Assembly: GCA_036435485.1 (NCBI GenBank)
Contig: CM071596.1
Span: 58,515,001 to 58,579,000 of the forward strand
Reading direction: 5' to 3'
DNA: 64,000 bases
Source: Saposhnikovia divaricata
Taxonomy: Eukaryota > Streptophyta > Magnoliopsida > Apiales > Apiaceae
This document shows positions 34,207-46,600 of this stretch, piece after piece. The notes under the pieces were generated by a model. That model was not told where the DNA came from. It saw only the letters and a list, made by a program, of their open reading frames with translations, and made no database searches. Each line of letters starts with the position of its first letter. The stretch's first letter is position 1. Position numbers and translations under genes: made by a program.

Positions 34207-35384
34207 CTATGGATGGATAACTGTTTTACAACTCTTAGGTCGGATCTCGATTCCTAGAATAGAGATACCGCTCTTTCTTATCCCGCTTTTCACTTCCCTC
34301 AAGCACATCTTCAGTTCCTTATTGACACCAGTACCTGCTTTGCTAAAGTAGTCACCTAACTCAATTTGATACAAGTACTTATTTTCCCATCTCACTTGTG
34401 GATACTGAGAACCACTTAATACAGGCATATCTGGTGTCCATTCTAATTTCGGGCCATTCGGGCCATTAACGTAGCGATACTTGGTTAACATCCAGGGTAT
34501 ATAAACAATCCTCCATTCGCTTTCGCAAACATCATCAATTCCAACATATGCTTCTAACGGCTGTTCTTCGCCCAATCCCCCGAAGTAAGAATTAGAGAAA
34601 TGAAACAAAAGGTATGCAGTGTAGGCCGTATCAGGGGACAACAGAGTAGTGTTCATCTTTCCATTAATTTCAAGATGTTCCACACAGAAAAGCTCAGGTG
34701 CGTAATCATATCTTTGGTTGACCATATACGACATTTAGAATGTATCATAAATTAGTTCCCTACAAGCAGAATATATATATATATAGGAAGAATTACTTTT
34801 TTACATGAAATATGCACAGGTAAGATTTTGCACCTTGATTTCTGATAATAGACTTTCGTCAACTGATCTGGTTCACTTATGGAGAGCGCCTCCGGATAAA
34901 TATAAAAACATCTGGTTCCGCTGAACTTATCTAACCAAAAGCACTGCAAAAAGGAAGATGATTAGGTGAAAGAGTAGTTTGTTGAGCAATTATGTAGGCA
35001 GGACTTGTAAATAAAAGGAAAAAGAAATATATATACCATAGCACCATCATCAATGGTTAAAGGATTATCGGAAAGAAAGAGATATAAATCCTTTTTGGTA
35101 GGAAAAGCCTGTAGAGTATTGTAGTCAATCTTATTCCAGGGATCATCAAACTTTGGATTTGGCAGTAAGTGCAGCGGCGTACGACGAGAGATGAGATCAA
35201 CCGGTAGAAATGTACCCCAAACCTGATCTGATATTGCAGCTGATTGGAAACTTTTGGACACAATTGATAGGCTCCCACAAGCATCTACAGGGCTAGTACG
35301 TGAGACAATCTTTTCCATCAATTCTTGTGGCAAGCCATCCATATCACCCATTACTACCGAATGAATGCTGTCTACATCAACCAA
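34207..35384 (-). CDS. F-box protein with PHLOEM PROTEIN 2-like domain (PP2-B type)
   Basis: This is a three-exon host gene. Exon 1, 35384-35037, has the F-box (LPQELMEKIVSRTSPVDAC, then VWGTFLPVDL). Exon 2, 34943-34834, starts CFWLDKFSGTRC. Exon 3, 34711-34207, has LEINGKMNTTLLSPDTAYTAY through GIEIRPK. Splice sites are GT/AG: donors at 35036 and 34833, acceptors just before 34943 and 34711. These junctions keep one frame and give about 320 residues. Starting at the second Met (MGDMDGLPQE, 35351) would give 309. The exon 2/3 choice matters: an earlier acceptor near 34771 runs into stops, whereas the one at CCAAAG|A restores the family pattern SR-Y...LEI-GK. Family members act as SCF ubiquitin-ligase substrate receptors, the F-box binding SKP1; the PP2 part is lectin-like. 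The substrate is unknown. It is the only apparently intact host gene here. Confidence 0.85.
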
Positions 35385-35399
35385 AATGAATATTTAAAG

Positions 35400-36232
35400 A
35401 AAAATCCTGGAGCATTGAAATATTTTGGATTTTGAAAATCCATGAATATTCATTTAAGATAATTTTAAATCTGTCAATTTTTATTGGTATTGTTTAAGAT
35501 TTTCAAAATTGGTAAAATTTAAAATATTTGTTGGAATATTTACGAATGAATTTGCTATATCACATTTATGTGGATTGCATTGAAAGTTTTTGAATTTTGA
35601 AAATAGTGAACATTCATTTAGGTTCTTTTTAAATCTGTCAAAATTTTGGTTGTATCAATTAAAAGTTTAATAATTTGATCAGAATTTGAAATTTGTGTCT
35701 AAATATTAAGCAATTTTAAAGTATCACATTTATTTATCGGCAATTTTTTTGATTTTGAAAATCCATAAATTTTCATTTAGGACATTTTAAATCTGTCACA
35801 ATTTTGTTGGTTTTCTTTAATACTCTAAAATTTTGATTAAAATTCAAAATATTGTAGAAATATTAAGAAAGATAGTTTTCTCACATTTATGGATTGCATT
35901 GAAGTTTTAAATATTTTAAAACCCATGAATATTTATTAAAGATATTTTTAAATCTATCAATATTTTGTTGGTATTAATTAAGATTTTAAAAAATCTGATT
36001 AAAAATCTAAATATGCGTTTAAATATTAATGAATATTAACCGTTTGTTGTATTACATTTATGGATTGCATTGAATTTTTTTGGATTTTCAAAATCCCTGA
36101 ATATTCATTTAGGATATTTTCAAATCTGACAAAATTTTGGTGGTCAATATGTTAAAAATTCATCTAAAATTGGAAATATATGTTAAAATAAAAATTATTT
36201 TTAGCTATTCGGTGTATTAAATTTTTGGATTG
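35400..36232. repeat. AT-rich tandem array, about 165-bp unit (left part)
   Basis: A phrase like CATTTAGGATATTTTAAATCTGTCAAAATTTTG (shown in short) recurs near 35453, 35613, 35776, 35935 and 36108, each preceded by TTTATGGATTGCATTGAA-like sequence. The array lies just upstream of the minus-strand PP2-like gene. It resumes at 47451 after the gypsy insertion. Confidence 0.85.
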
Positions 36233-38035
36233 TGTTGTGCTAAAATAAACACAATTTTTAAATCGCAAGCGCACGATTCAATCGTTAAAATATTTTAGGT
36301 ATCGATCCACGGAGACTAACATTTTCACAAACTTAATTTCTAATTTAGGCGAACTAGACTAATTAATTTTGAGAAGAGTTTTGTTTATCTAATTAACAGA
36401 TAGAATAAAAGTATTTAAAATTCAAAACTCAAAAGTAAATTAAATTTCTAAACCGAATGTTAACAAAACCCACTAAATTGATACAATACGTAAATAAAAA
36501 GCAGACATAGCATGAATCAGGCCAGGAGGACAAGAGCTAAATGGGCCGAAAGCATTGAAAACAAAAAGTGGTAATTGGCCCACCTATTAATACATGAACA
36601 AAGTGAGGAAATGGTGTGAATTAGGCAACGCAAAAGCAAATAAAAATAAAGAAATTTGTAATAATTAAAAACAATAAAAATGGAAACCTGCATTAAATGG
36701 TTAGCAAATAAAAATGATAGAGCTGCCTACACACATGTTAAAGTAACTGATTTAATTAGGAAATTAAAATGGAACATAAATATATGTAGGCTACTACAAA
36801 TTAAACAAAAAGATGGAGTTTGTGGAATTAAAAAAAGTAATAATTATAATAATAAAACTAAAGTGACAGTTAAGTATAATAAAGTGAAAAGAAATGTTGT
36901 TCAAATTTATCTAGATGCAGCAACAAAAATGAGACACATAGTGAAGATCTATCACAAAAGTAATGACAAAAAGAAAATTACAAATAAAAGCTATCTATAA
37001 ATCATCATATAAAATAAAAGAAAACTAAAGTAGATGATAAGATGCAAACCCAATCATTGATTAACAAGAGCTACAATCATGAAATAAAATGACATATTAA
37101 AACATGAACAAGAAAATGGAGGCACATGATGTAAAACATTAATCAATGGCAAGACGAGTAGATACATGCAAATCATATTTATACGTCATCATCAAAATCA
37201 GTTGTAGCACAGAAAAAAAAAACAAAGATGAGGTCTAAAATTTATAAAGAACTATTCGTAGAACAAATCTGAGGCCGAAGCACAACCCCAAACACAAATT
37301 TAAATTGTGATGGAACAGAGCTATAGCCGAAAAGCATAAAAGAGAGACGAAAAAATTGAGGAAGACAATAATGACAAAAACAAAATAACAAGAACAAGAA
37401 CAAGGCAAAATAAATGAAAGAGCTAAGACAACAAAATAAAGGAAGCTTAAAATTGCATTAAACTTAAAAGGAGTGTTTACAAGATTTGAAACTAAAAAAA
37501 CAAGAAATTAAAGCTACCCTAAAATCTAAGTTCATAAATACAAAGGGTGTGAGAGGGTATTTATAGGATAAGAATTAGGGTTAAGGGGAGTGTTGGGTAA
37601 ATCTTGGCCATACACCTTATAAATGTCGTGGACAAATCCTAGCCATCTATTTGTTTCCTTCCCCCTTAAGCTTTGATGAGTGGATCTTGGCCATACACCT
37701 TATAAATGTGGTGGACAAATCCTAGCCATCTATTTGTTTCCTTCCCCCTTAAGCTTTGATGAGTGGATCTTGGCCATACACTTATTTAGTGTGTTGGGAT
37801 GATTTCCACCTTCCACATGTCTTCAAAGATTCCTTTTCCACCAAGCTCCTAATTTTTTTCCTTTTTTCATTTAAGTCCTTTTTCTTCCTCTTTTTTCTTC
37901 CTTGCTATTTATTTCTTTATTTTGCCATTTCTTTATTTATTCACGAATTTCATGAAATGCAACAAAATAAATTATGAAAATACGAGTTCAAGTAATAAAT
38001 AGGTACTAAAAATATGCAAAAAAATGCACTTATCA
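36233..38035 (-). repeat. 3' LTR of the Athila-like element
   Basis: The repeat has TG...CA ends. A local tandem duplication of about 82 bp (GGATCTTGGCCATACACCTT...) lies at 37600-37790. A 106-codon plus-strand ORF at 36680-37000 occurs in both LTRs but shows no sign of selection. Confidence 0.9.
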
Positions 38036-38050
38036 AATGCCCCCATACCT
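38036..38050 (-). other. Polypurine tract of the Athila-like element
   Basis: AATGCCCCCATACCT on the plus strand gives AGGTATGGGGGCATT on the minus strand, right beside the 3' LTR. Confidence 0.8.
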
Positions 38051-39887
38051 ATCTTTTTCTCGTCCTCGAGTAAAACAAAAACAAAAAGAAAATCTAGATA
38101 AAAATTCCTATACTCCTTTTCGTAGGTGTGACGGTTGCATTTGGCATATGCAACAAGCCCTTTAAACCCCTAGGCAGCTCTAGTGTACGAGTGAGGTCTC
38201 GTGAGGGCCTATAGTGAATGTACCCACAAAATCCATCTAGTTCGTATAAAATATTATATGGCAATGCAACACCACACATACATGTCCTCTCATGATACAT
38301 CAACTTAAGAATAAAAATGAATTTGCAAAGTCTTGGTGTGGAAAGTACAAGGATTCAAATAATCTACTTAAATAAGCATGCAAGAATGATTACAAGTTCA
38401 TGTCAAGTGCAAAAATTATTGGAAACCATGCTAAGTCTACAAGAGCACACCTTAGATTCAAAACTTGAGATCTCATATGCAAAAGAAACAAGAAATACCT
38501 CACATTTCACTCAAAAAGAACATTCACTCAAGAACAAGGGTAAGTGTATCACTCAAATCCAACAAAATCAAAAGCATGCTTGACATTTGGTATCAATCTA
38601 ACTTAAAAACAACATACATCAATGATGACAATCAAGAGGTCTTTATTTGGGTTGTAATGGGGCTAGGGACAGGGTATGTCAAGTAAGGCCAAAAGAAGGT
38701 GAAGTGTCAAAAGCTAGTAGTCACCATGGAAATCATGCACAACACCAAACTTCCTCCCCACACAATTATTTTTCTACTTTCAACAAAAAGACTTGACTAG
38801 TCGAATGAAGGAGAATTACAAAAATATAACTATGCTCTCATATATATATATATATATATTCTTTATTCTTTTTTTAGAGGTATTAGAAACCATAATCCTC
38901 CTTTAGATTTAACTTGAAAATCGACTAACAAGGTAACCAACAAAACATATATTTTCTCAAAAGTTATGAACAAAAGCAAACCCATTTCACACACCTTATT
39001 ACTCCCTCAAGTTCCTACTAGCCTTTGACAAATTGGGATCAAGTATACGTAAGGCTGAAAAAGGTCTTAGGTGAGTAATGTAGGGTGTCACCGAAAGAAA
39101 TTGATTAAGCTCAAAGGGGTAACTAATTGATCACATAAGAATGGTGTGGATATTTTGGAAATATGGGTTATTCCTAAATGCCTTTATCATCTTATCATCA
39201 ATCAATGTCATGTGTTTCAAGAAAGAACTCAAACAAGTGCTAGCAATGCAAATGACAAGTGGACACTCAAGCAAAAGAATATAAATGCAAAAGATGTGCA
39301 TATACGCTCAAAACTCACTTGGTGTGGTAGAACATAATCAATCTCAAGTAAATCTATCCTCAATGCACCTACTTGTACTCAAAGCATGAAAACCAAATCA
39401 TCTTACACCTAATCATGACCTTCTAATTTCTTGCACAAATCAAATAATTCTACTAGTTTCACCTTGCTAGTGTAAGTGTGTGGACAAGAACTTAGCAAAT
39501 CACTTTCCAATCAAAAGCTAAAGGAACACAAGATTATCATAGCATGTAAGGGTGCATCAAGCAACTAGCAATCAATTAACAAGACTAGAATAAGATTAGA
39601 ACTCTACTATTTACAATTCTACAACTCTTTTCTAATTTTTTTCATTTTGTAATTTTTTTGGATTTTCTGATTTTTATATTTACACTAAAAACCCTCCCCC
39701 ATACCTAGATCATGCATTGTCCTCAATGTATGCAAATGCAAGAGAAAATACCTAAAAATTACCTAAAAATGAGAAAGGAGAAAGGTGAGGAAATACTTGA
39801 TAAAGGATGACGGAGACTGAAAACTTCTAAAAATTACGAAAGAAAACAACTCATACACGCACACAATTCCTCCCCCATACCTAACTT
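38051..39887 (-). other. Non-coding 3' interior of the Athila-like element
   Basis: No ORF with homology is seen. It occupies the place where RT, RNase H, integrase and any env-like ORF would stand. It has short AT microsatellites (TATATATA at 38840-38860). Similar gene-free 3' stretches are known in Athila-type elements. Confidence 0.6.
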
Positions 39888-41351
39888 TCATGAGGGGAGG
39901 CAAAGGAATAAAACCGAATTAGCCGATGCCGGTAGGAAACAAGGAATGAATTTTGAGAATAGCTCAAGATGCCGTTGAAGCTCTAACACCTTAGTGACTT
40001 TTGCAAGAAGACAAAAATATTCTTTCAAAGTAAAAGCATTGTAACCACTAGTGTTTTCCACAGACCAAAGTAAGGCTTCTTTATGTTGTTTAAGCAAATT
40101 AATTAATTGGATTTCTTGGTCCGGATTTAAATCACTATAGATAACAGCAGAGAGAAGTTTGTCTTTTTGCAAGAAAATGTGATCGAAAGTGGAGGGGTGT
40201 GTTATAAAATCAAGTGGAGATGGCTCACCAACGGGAGTTGTAACAATGGTACTAGGGTTGACATGGTCAGTATTAGATTCAGCTTCCCATTTAGAACAAA
40301 TGTGATTTAAAGCCCCTAACAACTCATCGAAAGTAGGTGGTTCACCAACGGGAGTTTTGACAACGGGCTCAACATTAACATCTTCGGGTGGGGTCTCCCA
40401 CTTGGAACAAACGTCGTCTAACTCTCTCAACATCTCTTCCGAGGTCATATCCCTTAACGACTCAATATACTCTTGATTACTTTTGTGATTTATTTGAAAA
40501 TCCTGAACAAGAAGAAACTCAATCTCACTATCCTCAAGGTTTGACCAATTAACGATGTCATCAACAAGATTAACCCCTATTGATTGTTCATAAAGCTCAT
40601 TGGGTTCTTTTCCAACATTAAAGATGTTAAGGTTAATGGTCATATTACCAAAAGTGAGTTTCATCGAACCATCCCTACAATTAATCAAGGCATCGGATGT
40701 AGCAAGAAAGGGTCGGCCTAGAATGATCGGGATTTGGTTCTTAGGATTCGTGATGGGTTGAGTCTCGAGGACAACAAAATCAACCGAAAAGATGAATTCA
40801 CCAACCTTAATTAGCACATCGTCAATTATTCCTTTAGGCATTTTGACCGAACGATCGGCTAATTGAATTGTCATGTTCATCTTTTTAAGTTCGCCTAAAC
40901 CTAGGGCTTGATAGACCGAAAATGGAAGGAGATTCACACTAGCGCCTAAGTCAAGTAACGCCTTGTCCACAAAAGTATTGCATATGACACATGAAATTGT
41001 AGGACAACCGGGATCCTTATATTTCACGGGAATTTGGTTCGAAAGAATTGAACTAACATGAGAAGTAAAAAAGGCTTTCTTAGGGACATGAATGGATCGC
41101 TTATGAGTACACAAATCTTTTAGACACTTAGCATAAGAGGGAATTTGTTGAATGGCATCTAAAAGTGGAATGTTGATCTTGACTTGTTTGAAAACTTTTA
41201 GGCGATTGTTTGTTTGAAAGGAGCCTTTGAGGATAAGGAGCTTTAGGCTTAAAGACTCGTTCACTAGGTTCTTCGGGAATGGATTTCGAAAGTGGAATGA
41301 CAAACGAAGATATGCTAGGTGAATGTGGTTTGCAAGAAAACGGAGGCTCAC
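39888..41351 (-). pseudogene. Gypsy (Athila-like) aspartic protease and truncated RT start
   Basis: The family-specific LLDAIQQIPSYAKCLKDL lies near residue 64. The retropepsin core with the active-site region ALLDLGASVNLLPFSVYQ follows near residue 130, then QLADRSVKMPKGIIDDVL and PIILGRPFLATSDALI. Active-site D-L-G in place of D-T-G is common in this lineage. After about residue 400 the sequence enters the region before RT (DLNPDQEIQLINLLKQHKEAL), then breaks off into unrelated residues and a stop: an internal deletion removed RT and everything behind it. The Met at 41351 is only the first ATG of the open stretch. Gag overlaps in another frame at 41128-41351, so a frameshift near 41200 separates the two. 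Confidence 0.85.
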
Positions 41352-43100
41352 TCGGTGATGATGATTTTAGAGAAGATTCTGATGACTCGGGAATGGATTT
41401 TGAAGATGAAGGTTCAAGTGGTGAAGGTGTGGGACTAGATGATTCGAGAGGCTCGGGATTTGGAGTATGGTTTGAATGATCAAGTTTAGTGTTTGGTTCA
41501 ACATTTGACTCTTCTTCGTCTTCGGGAGACTCGATTCCTACTTGATTATCAACTTGTTTTCCCGACCTTAAAGAAATGATGGCGTTAACATTTTCGGGAG
41601 GTCTTTGGTTGAGAGGAAATTTAGGGTTGACTTCGGGTTGACTCGGGAACTTATTTTTCTCTCGCTCACAAATGGCGTTGGCTAATTGACTCACTTGAAC
41701 TTTTAACTTAGATATGGCTTGAGTACTAGCATTCAGAATTTGCCTATCTTGAGTCATGGTTTGAACGAAAGTTTGTTGAGATTGAGCCAAATTAGTTGTC
41801 GATTTCAAAAGCGCATCAAGACTCTTTTCTAAGGAATTAATTCTCTTATCCGACTCATGAAAGCCGGGAGGGTATGTGGGTGCTTGAGTCGGATAAGAAC
41901 CATGATTTTGAGTCGGGTTTGGAAAAACACCTTGGTTTGGAGTTGGGTAAGAGTTTTGATTGGGCTTTTGAAAAGAAGGAGGTTGAAATGAAGGTGGCGG
42001 AGATTGGTAATTTTGGCCTTGGTTCCACGAGAAATTTTGGTGATTCTTCCACCCGGAATTGTAGGTAGGAGCAAAAGGATCATTCCTAGGGGTTGGTTGA
42101 AACACCGCATTAATTTGATCATAGCCGGGAAAGTCCGAAAAACCTTGATTAAAATTAGAGCACATAGACACATTTGAGGGGGCCTTACTAGTTTCTAGGG
42201 CTTCGATTCTTCTGGTTAGAGTAGCTAATTTGGCATCGGTTGCAATCAAATTTCCAATCGAATGCAAACCCCTAGATGTACTAGACGACTCGTTCGACTT
42301 ATTAGGCTCCCTAGTAGACTCCCACAACATGGTCTTCTTGGCTAATTCTTCGAAAAATGCCCACCCTTCCTCCTCATCTTTCTCCATGAATTTACCTTGG
42401 CACATAGACTCTAACAAAGCGGTTGTTGGACTATCTAAGGCCTCGTAAACAATCTTACAAAGTCTCCACTTTTCTATTCCGTGTAGGGGGCATTGTGATA
42501 AAAGATTTTTAAAACGATCAAAATATTTCCAAACAGACTCATTTTCATTTTGATGAAATTGATTTATTTCGTTTGTAATTCTCGTAGTCTTATGGTTTGG
42601 AAAATATTTCTTAAGAAAAATTACCACAAATCCCTCCCACGTGGAAATAGAATTAACTGGTAGGCTATACAACCATTTTTAGCATTTTCTTTAAGCGCAA
42701 AATTAATGAGTCTAAGCCTAATCGAGTCCTCGGTTAATTGTTGGAGTTTTTGTAAGGCACAAACCTCCTCGAATTCATGGATGAAAAGATACGGGTCCTC
42801 ACCTTCACTCCCGGTAAATTTGGGTAACATGCTAATGTGTTGAGCTTTGATTTCGAAATTATTACCATTTACGGTAGGAAGAGTGATACACGAGGGTTGG
42901 GCAGAACGGGTGGGATAGTAACGGTCCTTAAGAGACATGGTCATGTTTACTATTGGTTCGGAATTATCTAAAGACTCGGAATCAGAAGAGGAAGAAATCT
43001 CAAACGATCTCACTAGTCTAGAAGAATTATCCCTAATCCAAATAGTTCGCATAAACCATGAAAGGGAACATGTAGCAAATAAGTGCGATAAAATAAACAC
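41128..43100 (-). pseudogene. Gypsy (Athila-like) gag, frameshifted
   Basis: The N-terminal part (start probably the Met of MTMSLKDRYYPTRSAQPSC, about 42940) runs in one frame to about 42674 (ISMLPKFTGSEGEDPYLFIHEF, then LRLINFALKENAK). A one-base loss in an A-run near 42674 shifts it into the frame that continues from 42672 (SLPVNSISTWEGFVVIFLKK, FPNHKTTRI, WKYFDRFKNLLSQCPLHG). This is the retrotransposon gag pattern of Athila-type gypsy elements. The second half is Asn/Gln/Pro-rich, then Ser/Pro-rich. The frame ends at 41128, beyond the point where the protease frame takes over. Particle formation from this copy would fail without correcting the shift. Confidence 0.88.
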
Positions 43101-43521
43101 ATAAAAAAAAGGGTGAAAAATTAAAAGAAAGAAATTCTAACCCTAGGGTTCTTTAATAAAATAACTAGACCTTGCTCCTAACTGTAAGGTCCACCAAAAA
43201 CTCGGTAAATCAGAATTTATTCGGACCGATTTGGCCAGGTAGGTGCAAGCATTGCCAAGAGCCTAAACACCAGCCTAGACACCAAATCTTAATTGGCCAG
43301 GTAAGCTTTTGCTTGCCTAGACACCAAAGAGTCGGAATAATTAATGATTACTTCGTTTCTTAGGTACCTTCCTAATTGAGCGCGAAATTCCTAGGAGCAA
43401 ACGTCTAATTAATTTTATTAAAGGTTAGGGTATGCAAAATGAGGGATTTATTGTTTTTGGGCTAAGGAAAGAGTGATGAAATCCCTTCCCTTATCTTGCT
43501 AGTGGTTTTGCCCTTAAAACT
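43101..43521 (-). other. 5' leader of the Athila-like element
   Basis: The leader is non-coding. It holds two imperfect repeats around TTGGCCAGGTA...GCCTAGACACCAAA (43230-43330). A PBS is expected next to 43521, but the minus-strand sequence there (AGTTTTAAGGGCAAAACC) matches no tRNA end that I recognise. Confidence 0.5.
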
Positions 43522-44503
43522 TGTTGTGTTAAAATAAATACAATTTTTAAATCGCAAGCGCACGATTCAGTCATTGAAATATTTTAGGTATCGATCCACG
43601 GAGACTAACATTTTCACAAACTTAATTTCTAATTTAGGCGAACTAGACTATTAATTTTGAGAAGAGTTTTGTTTATCTAATTAACAGATAGAATAAAAGT
43701 ATTTAAAATTCGAAACTCAAAAGTACATTAAATTTCTAAACTGAATGTTAACAAAACCCATTAAATTGATACAATGCGTAAATAAAAAGCAGATATAGCA
43801 TGAATCAGGCCAAACGGATCGCCCACTTCCTACAATCCGGCCTAGAAGGACTAGAGCTAAATGGGCCGAAAGCATTGAAAACAAAAACTGGTAATTGGCC
43901 CACCTATTAATACATGAACTAAGTGTGGAAATGGAGTGAATTAGGCAACGCAAAAGAAAATAAAAATAAAGAAATTTGTAATAATTAAAAACAATAAAAA
44001 TGGAAACCTGCATTAAATGGTTAGCAAATAAAAATGATAAAGCAGCCTACACACATGTTAAAGTAACTGATTTAATTAGGAAATTAAAATGGAACATAAA
44101 TATATGTAGGCTACTACAAATTAAACAAAAAGATGGAGTTTATAGAATTAAAAAAAGTAATAATTATAATAATAAAACTAAAGTGGCAGTTAAGTATAAT
44201 AAAGTGAAAAGAAATGTTGTTCAAATTTATCTAGATGCAGCAACAAAAATGAGACACGTAGTGAAGATCTATCACAAAAGTAATGACAAAAAGAAAATTA
44301 CAAATAAAAGCTATCTATAAATCATCATATAAAATAAAAGAAAACTAAAGTAGATGATAAGATGCAAACCCAATCATTGATTAACAAGAGCTACAATCAT
44401 GAAATAAAATGATATATTAAAACAAGAACAAGAAAATGGAGGCACATGATGTAAAACATTAATCAATGGCAAGATGAGTAGATACAGGCGAATCATATTT
44501 ATA

Positions 44504-44916
44504 TGTTAAGTTAGGGGCTACACAATTAACGAGATTCAAACAAACAAATAAAACAAAGCACACACACAAATATATTTGACGCGGAAAACCCACGTCCCAA
44601 ACTCGTATTATTAATCTTAACAATATCAATAATACATCAATCACTCGGTGTATCACTCACACAATACTCAAGCCAAACAGTACTCAAGTATATATCAAAA
44701 CATAATATGACTATGTTTATATAGCCACCCAAAACTTAGCCACCAAGACTTGCCATACTTGTTCTACAAGCCTTCCAATTCTTGGCACCTAATTACCTAA
44801 CTTTGTGAATAAGACATACCATATATAATAATTGTGTATCCATACAATGATTACCTTACCCATATATGACTTATATCACCAATACCCATACTACCGTATT
44901 GGGTTTAAGCCCAACA
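44504..44916 (-). repeat. 3' LTR of the small copia element
   Basis: Ends are TGTTAAG and GCCCAACA. It is paired with 46190-46600. Confidence 0.93.
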
Positions 44917-44932
44917 ATCCTCCCCTTCAACC
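44917..44932 (-). other. Polypurine tract of the small copia element
   Basis: ATCCTCCCCTTCAACC on the plus strand gives GGTTGAAGGGGAGGAT on the minus strand, next to the 3' LTR. Confidence 0.85.
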
Positions 44933-44957
44933 CAATACGGTTCCATGCACAACCGAT

Positions 44958-46157
44958 TTAACGGTCACCATCAAGACATCGACGTCCCTCCGCCAATGCC
45001 TCCCCTCGAACAATAACCTCTCCTTCTAGCACAAAAAGATTTCTTTTGTCCTTCCATCCTTTGAGTATCTCTAAATCCCATTTAGTGACCTCCAAAATAC
45101 CGTTCTTCATCATAACATTATATCCCAAATCAACTAATTTACCCAATGAAATTAGATTTCGATTTAACTCCGGTACGTACCTCACTTGAGTTAACTTTCG
45201 AACACAACCATTGTGAAGTTTCATCATTACCTCACCAATACCAGCAACCTTTACCCTTTTACCATTTGGTAAAGCGACCATCTTTCCATCACACTTCTTG
45301 TAGGACGAGAACCAATCCCTCCTAGCACATATGTGATGAGAACATCCCGAGTCAAGCACCCATTCTTCTTTCGATCCCTTATCTTCTTGTACCAAAAGAG
45401 CATCACCTTCCACAAGCGAAACACTACCCCCTCCTCGAGTTTTCTTCAACTCCTTCAAGTCTTCTCTTGCCTTTGGACACCAGAATTGTATATGACCCAA
45501 TTTATCACAATAAAAGCACTTGATATTAGGGTTATGTTTCTTACCGGACTTCTTTTTCTTGTCATGTGCACTTCCATCAGATGCGTCACTCGATCCTTGC
45601 TTCATCAATCTTTCGGACTCCAGAAGAACAACAATAGTCTCATCCAAAGCTAACTCCGTATTCCCAACCAATAAAGAAGTAATCACAGTACTATACTTCT
45701 TTGGTAGAGACACAAGTAGAAGAACGGCTTTGTCCTCATCCTTCAATTTTTCATCCAAATTATTCAGCTGGTTGATCAGGCCATTAAAACGATTCAGATG
45801 ATCTCTCAAATCTCCATCTTCTTCTATCTTGAGCCCGAACAAATCTTTCTTGAGGAACAACTTATTTGCCAGTGACTTTGAGTGATACGTCATCGTCAAC
45901 TTCTCCCACAATTTTTTAGGGTTATCCTCCTCAAGAACTTCATACTTGATTTCTGGTGCAAGGGCCAACCGGATTGTCGATGCTGCACGTAACTTCATAT
46001 CTGCCCAATTTGTATCTTCCACATCAACAGGCTTCTTGTCTTCAAGAGTTGCATACAACCCTCGTTGAATCAACAGACCTTTCATCGTGCTTTGCCACAA
46101 AGTAAAATTGTTTCTTCCATTAAACAATTCAATCTCGAATCCCCCGACCTTATCCAT
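44958..46157 (-). CDS. Intact copia gag-protease polyprotein without pol
   Basis: The start is MDKVGGFEIELFNGRNNF at 46157. The open frame reaches back to 46211, but that would place the PBS inside the coding sequence. About 399 residues with no stop or frameshift. Gag domain: LWQSTMKGLLIQRGLY near 20-35 and LWEKLTMTYHSKSLANKL near 85-105. A CCHC knuckle CFYCDKLGHIQFWC lies near 215. Protease: WVLDSGCSHHICARRDWF near 270, with the D-S-G active site. The end matches the start of the pre-integrase part (NLFVLEGEVIVRGEA), then a stop 25 bases from the PPT. The domain order is normal up to the point where integrase would begin, so one internal deletion explains the structure. The protein could form and process particles; reverse transcription must come from elsewhere. 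Confidence 0.9.
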   Translation of the reverse strand: MDKVGGFEIELFNGRNNFTLWQSTMKGLLIQRGLYATLEDKKPVDVEDTNWADMKLRAASTIRLALAPEIKYEVLEEDNPKKLWEKLTMTYHSKSLANKLFLKKDLFGLKIEEDGDLRDHLNRFNGLINQLNNLDEKLKDEDKAVLLLVSLPKKYSTVITSLLVGNTELALDETIVVLLESERLMKQGSSDASDGSAHDKKKKSGKKHNPNIKCFYCDKLGHIQFWCPKAREDLKELKKTRGGGSVSLVEGDALLVQEDKGSKEEWVLDSGCSHHICARRDWFSSYKKCDGKMVALPNGKRVKVAGIGEVMMKLHNGCVRKLTQVRYVPELNRNLISLGKLVDLGYNVMMKNGILEVTKWDLEILKGWKDKRNLFVLEGEVIVRGEALAEGRRCLDGDR

Positions 46158-46176
46158 CACGAATCTCGAACCTCGG

Positions 46177-46188
46177 CTTTGATACCAA
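46177..46188 (-). other. Primer-binding site of the small copia element
   Basis: GCTTTGATACCA on the plus strand is TGGTATCAAAGC on the minus strand. It differs from the common TGGTATCAGAGC at one base. Confidence 0.88.
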
Positions 46189-46189
46189 T

Positions 46190-46600
46190 TGTTAAGTTTG
46201 GGGCTACACAATTAACGAGATTCAAACAAACAAATAAAATAAAGTACACACACAAATATATTTGACGCGGAAACCACGTCCTAAACTCGTATTATCAATC
46301 TTAACAATATCAATAATACATCAATCACTCGGTGTATCACTCACACAATACTCAAGCCAAACAATACTCAAGTATATATCAAAACATAATATGACTATGT
46401 TTATATAGCCGCCCAAAACTTAGCCACCAAGACTTGCCATACTTGTTCTACAAGCCTTCCAATTCTTGGCACCTAATTACCTAACTTTGTGAATAAGACA
46501 TACCATATATAATAATTGTGTATCCATACAATTATTACCTTGCCCATATATGACTTATATCACCAATACCCATACTACCGTATTGGGTTTAAGCCCAACA
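46190..46600 (-). repeat. 5' LTR of the small copia element
   Basis: It starts TGTTAAGTTTGGGG and ends GCCCAACA, followed by the TTATA duplication. Confidence 0.93.

Larger units (their letters stand above)
44504..46600 (-). mobile_element. Small copia element holding only gag and protease
   Basis: It is 2097 bp, with LTRs 44504-44916 (413 bp) and 46190-46600 (411 bp) and a perfect target duplication TTATA (44499-44503, 46601-46605). On the minus strand the PBS TGGTATCAAAGC is at 46177-46188 and the PPT GGTTGAAGGGGAGGAT at 44917-44932. The interior is one open gag-protease frame running almost directly into the PPT; integrase, RT and RNase H are absent. I counted roughly nine substitutions and one 2-bp indel between the LTRs. 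All cis signals needed for copying are present, so it fits a non-autonomous gag-bearing class that uses partner-supplied RT and integrase. Confidence 0.95.

Noticed and set aside
34712..34771. Reading the PP2-like gene as a pseudogene because every frame after the AG near 34771 meets a stop.
   Set aside because: A downstream acceptor (CCAAAG|A) restores the frame and the family's conserved spacing, so the gene is taken as intact.
36680..37000. A 106-codon ORF present in both LTRs of the Athila-like element (also 44000-44320), which looked like a conserved LTR-encoded protein.
   Set aside because: Of six base differences between the two copies five change the amino acid, so there is no sign of selection. 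The sequence is A-rich and poor in stop words, and both copies come from one LTR.
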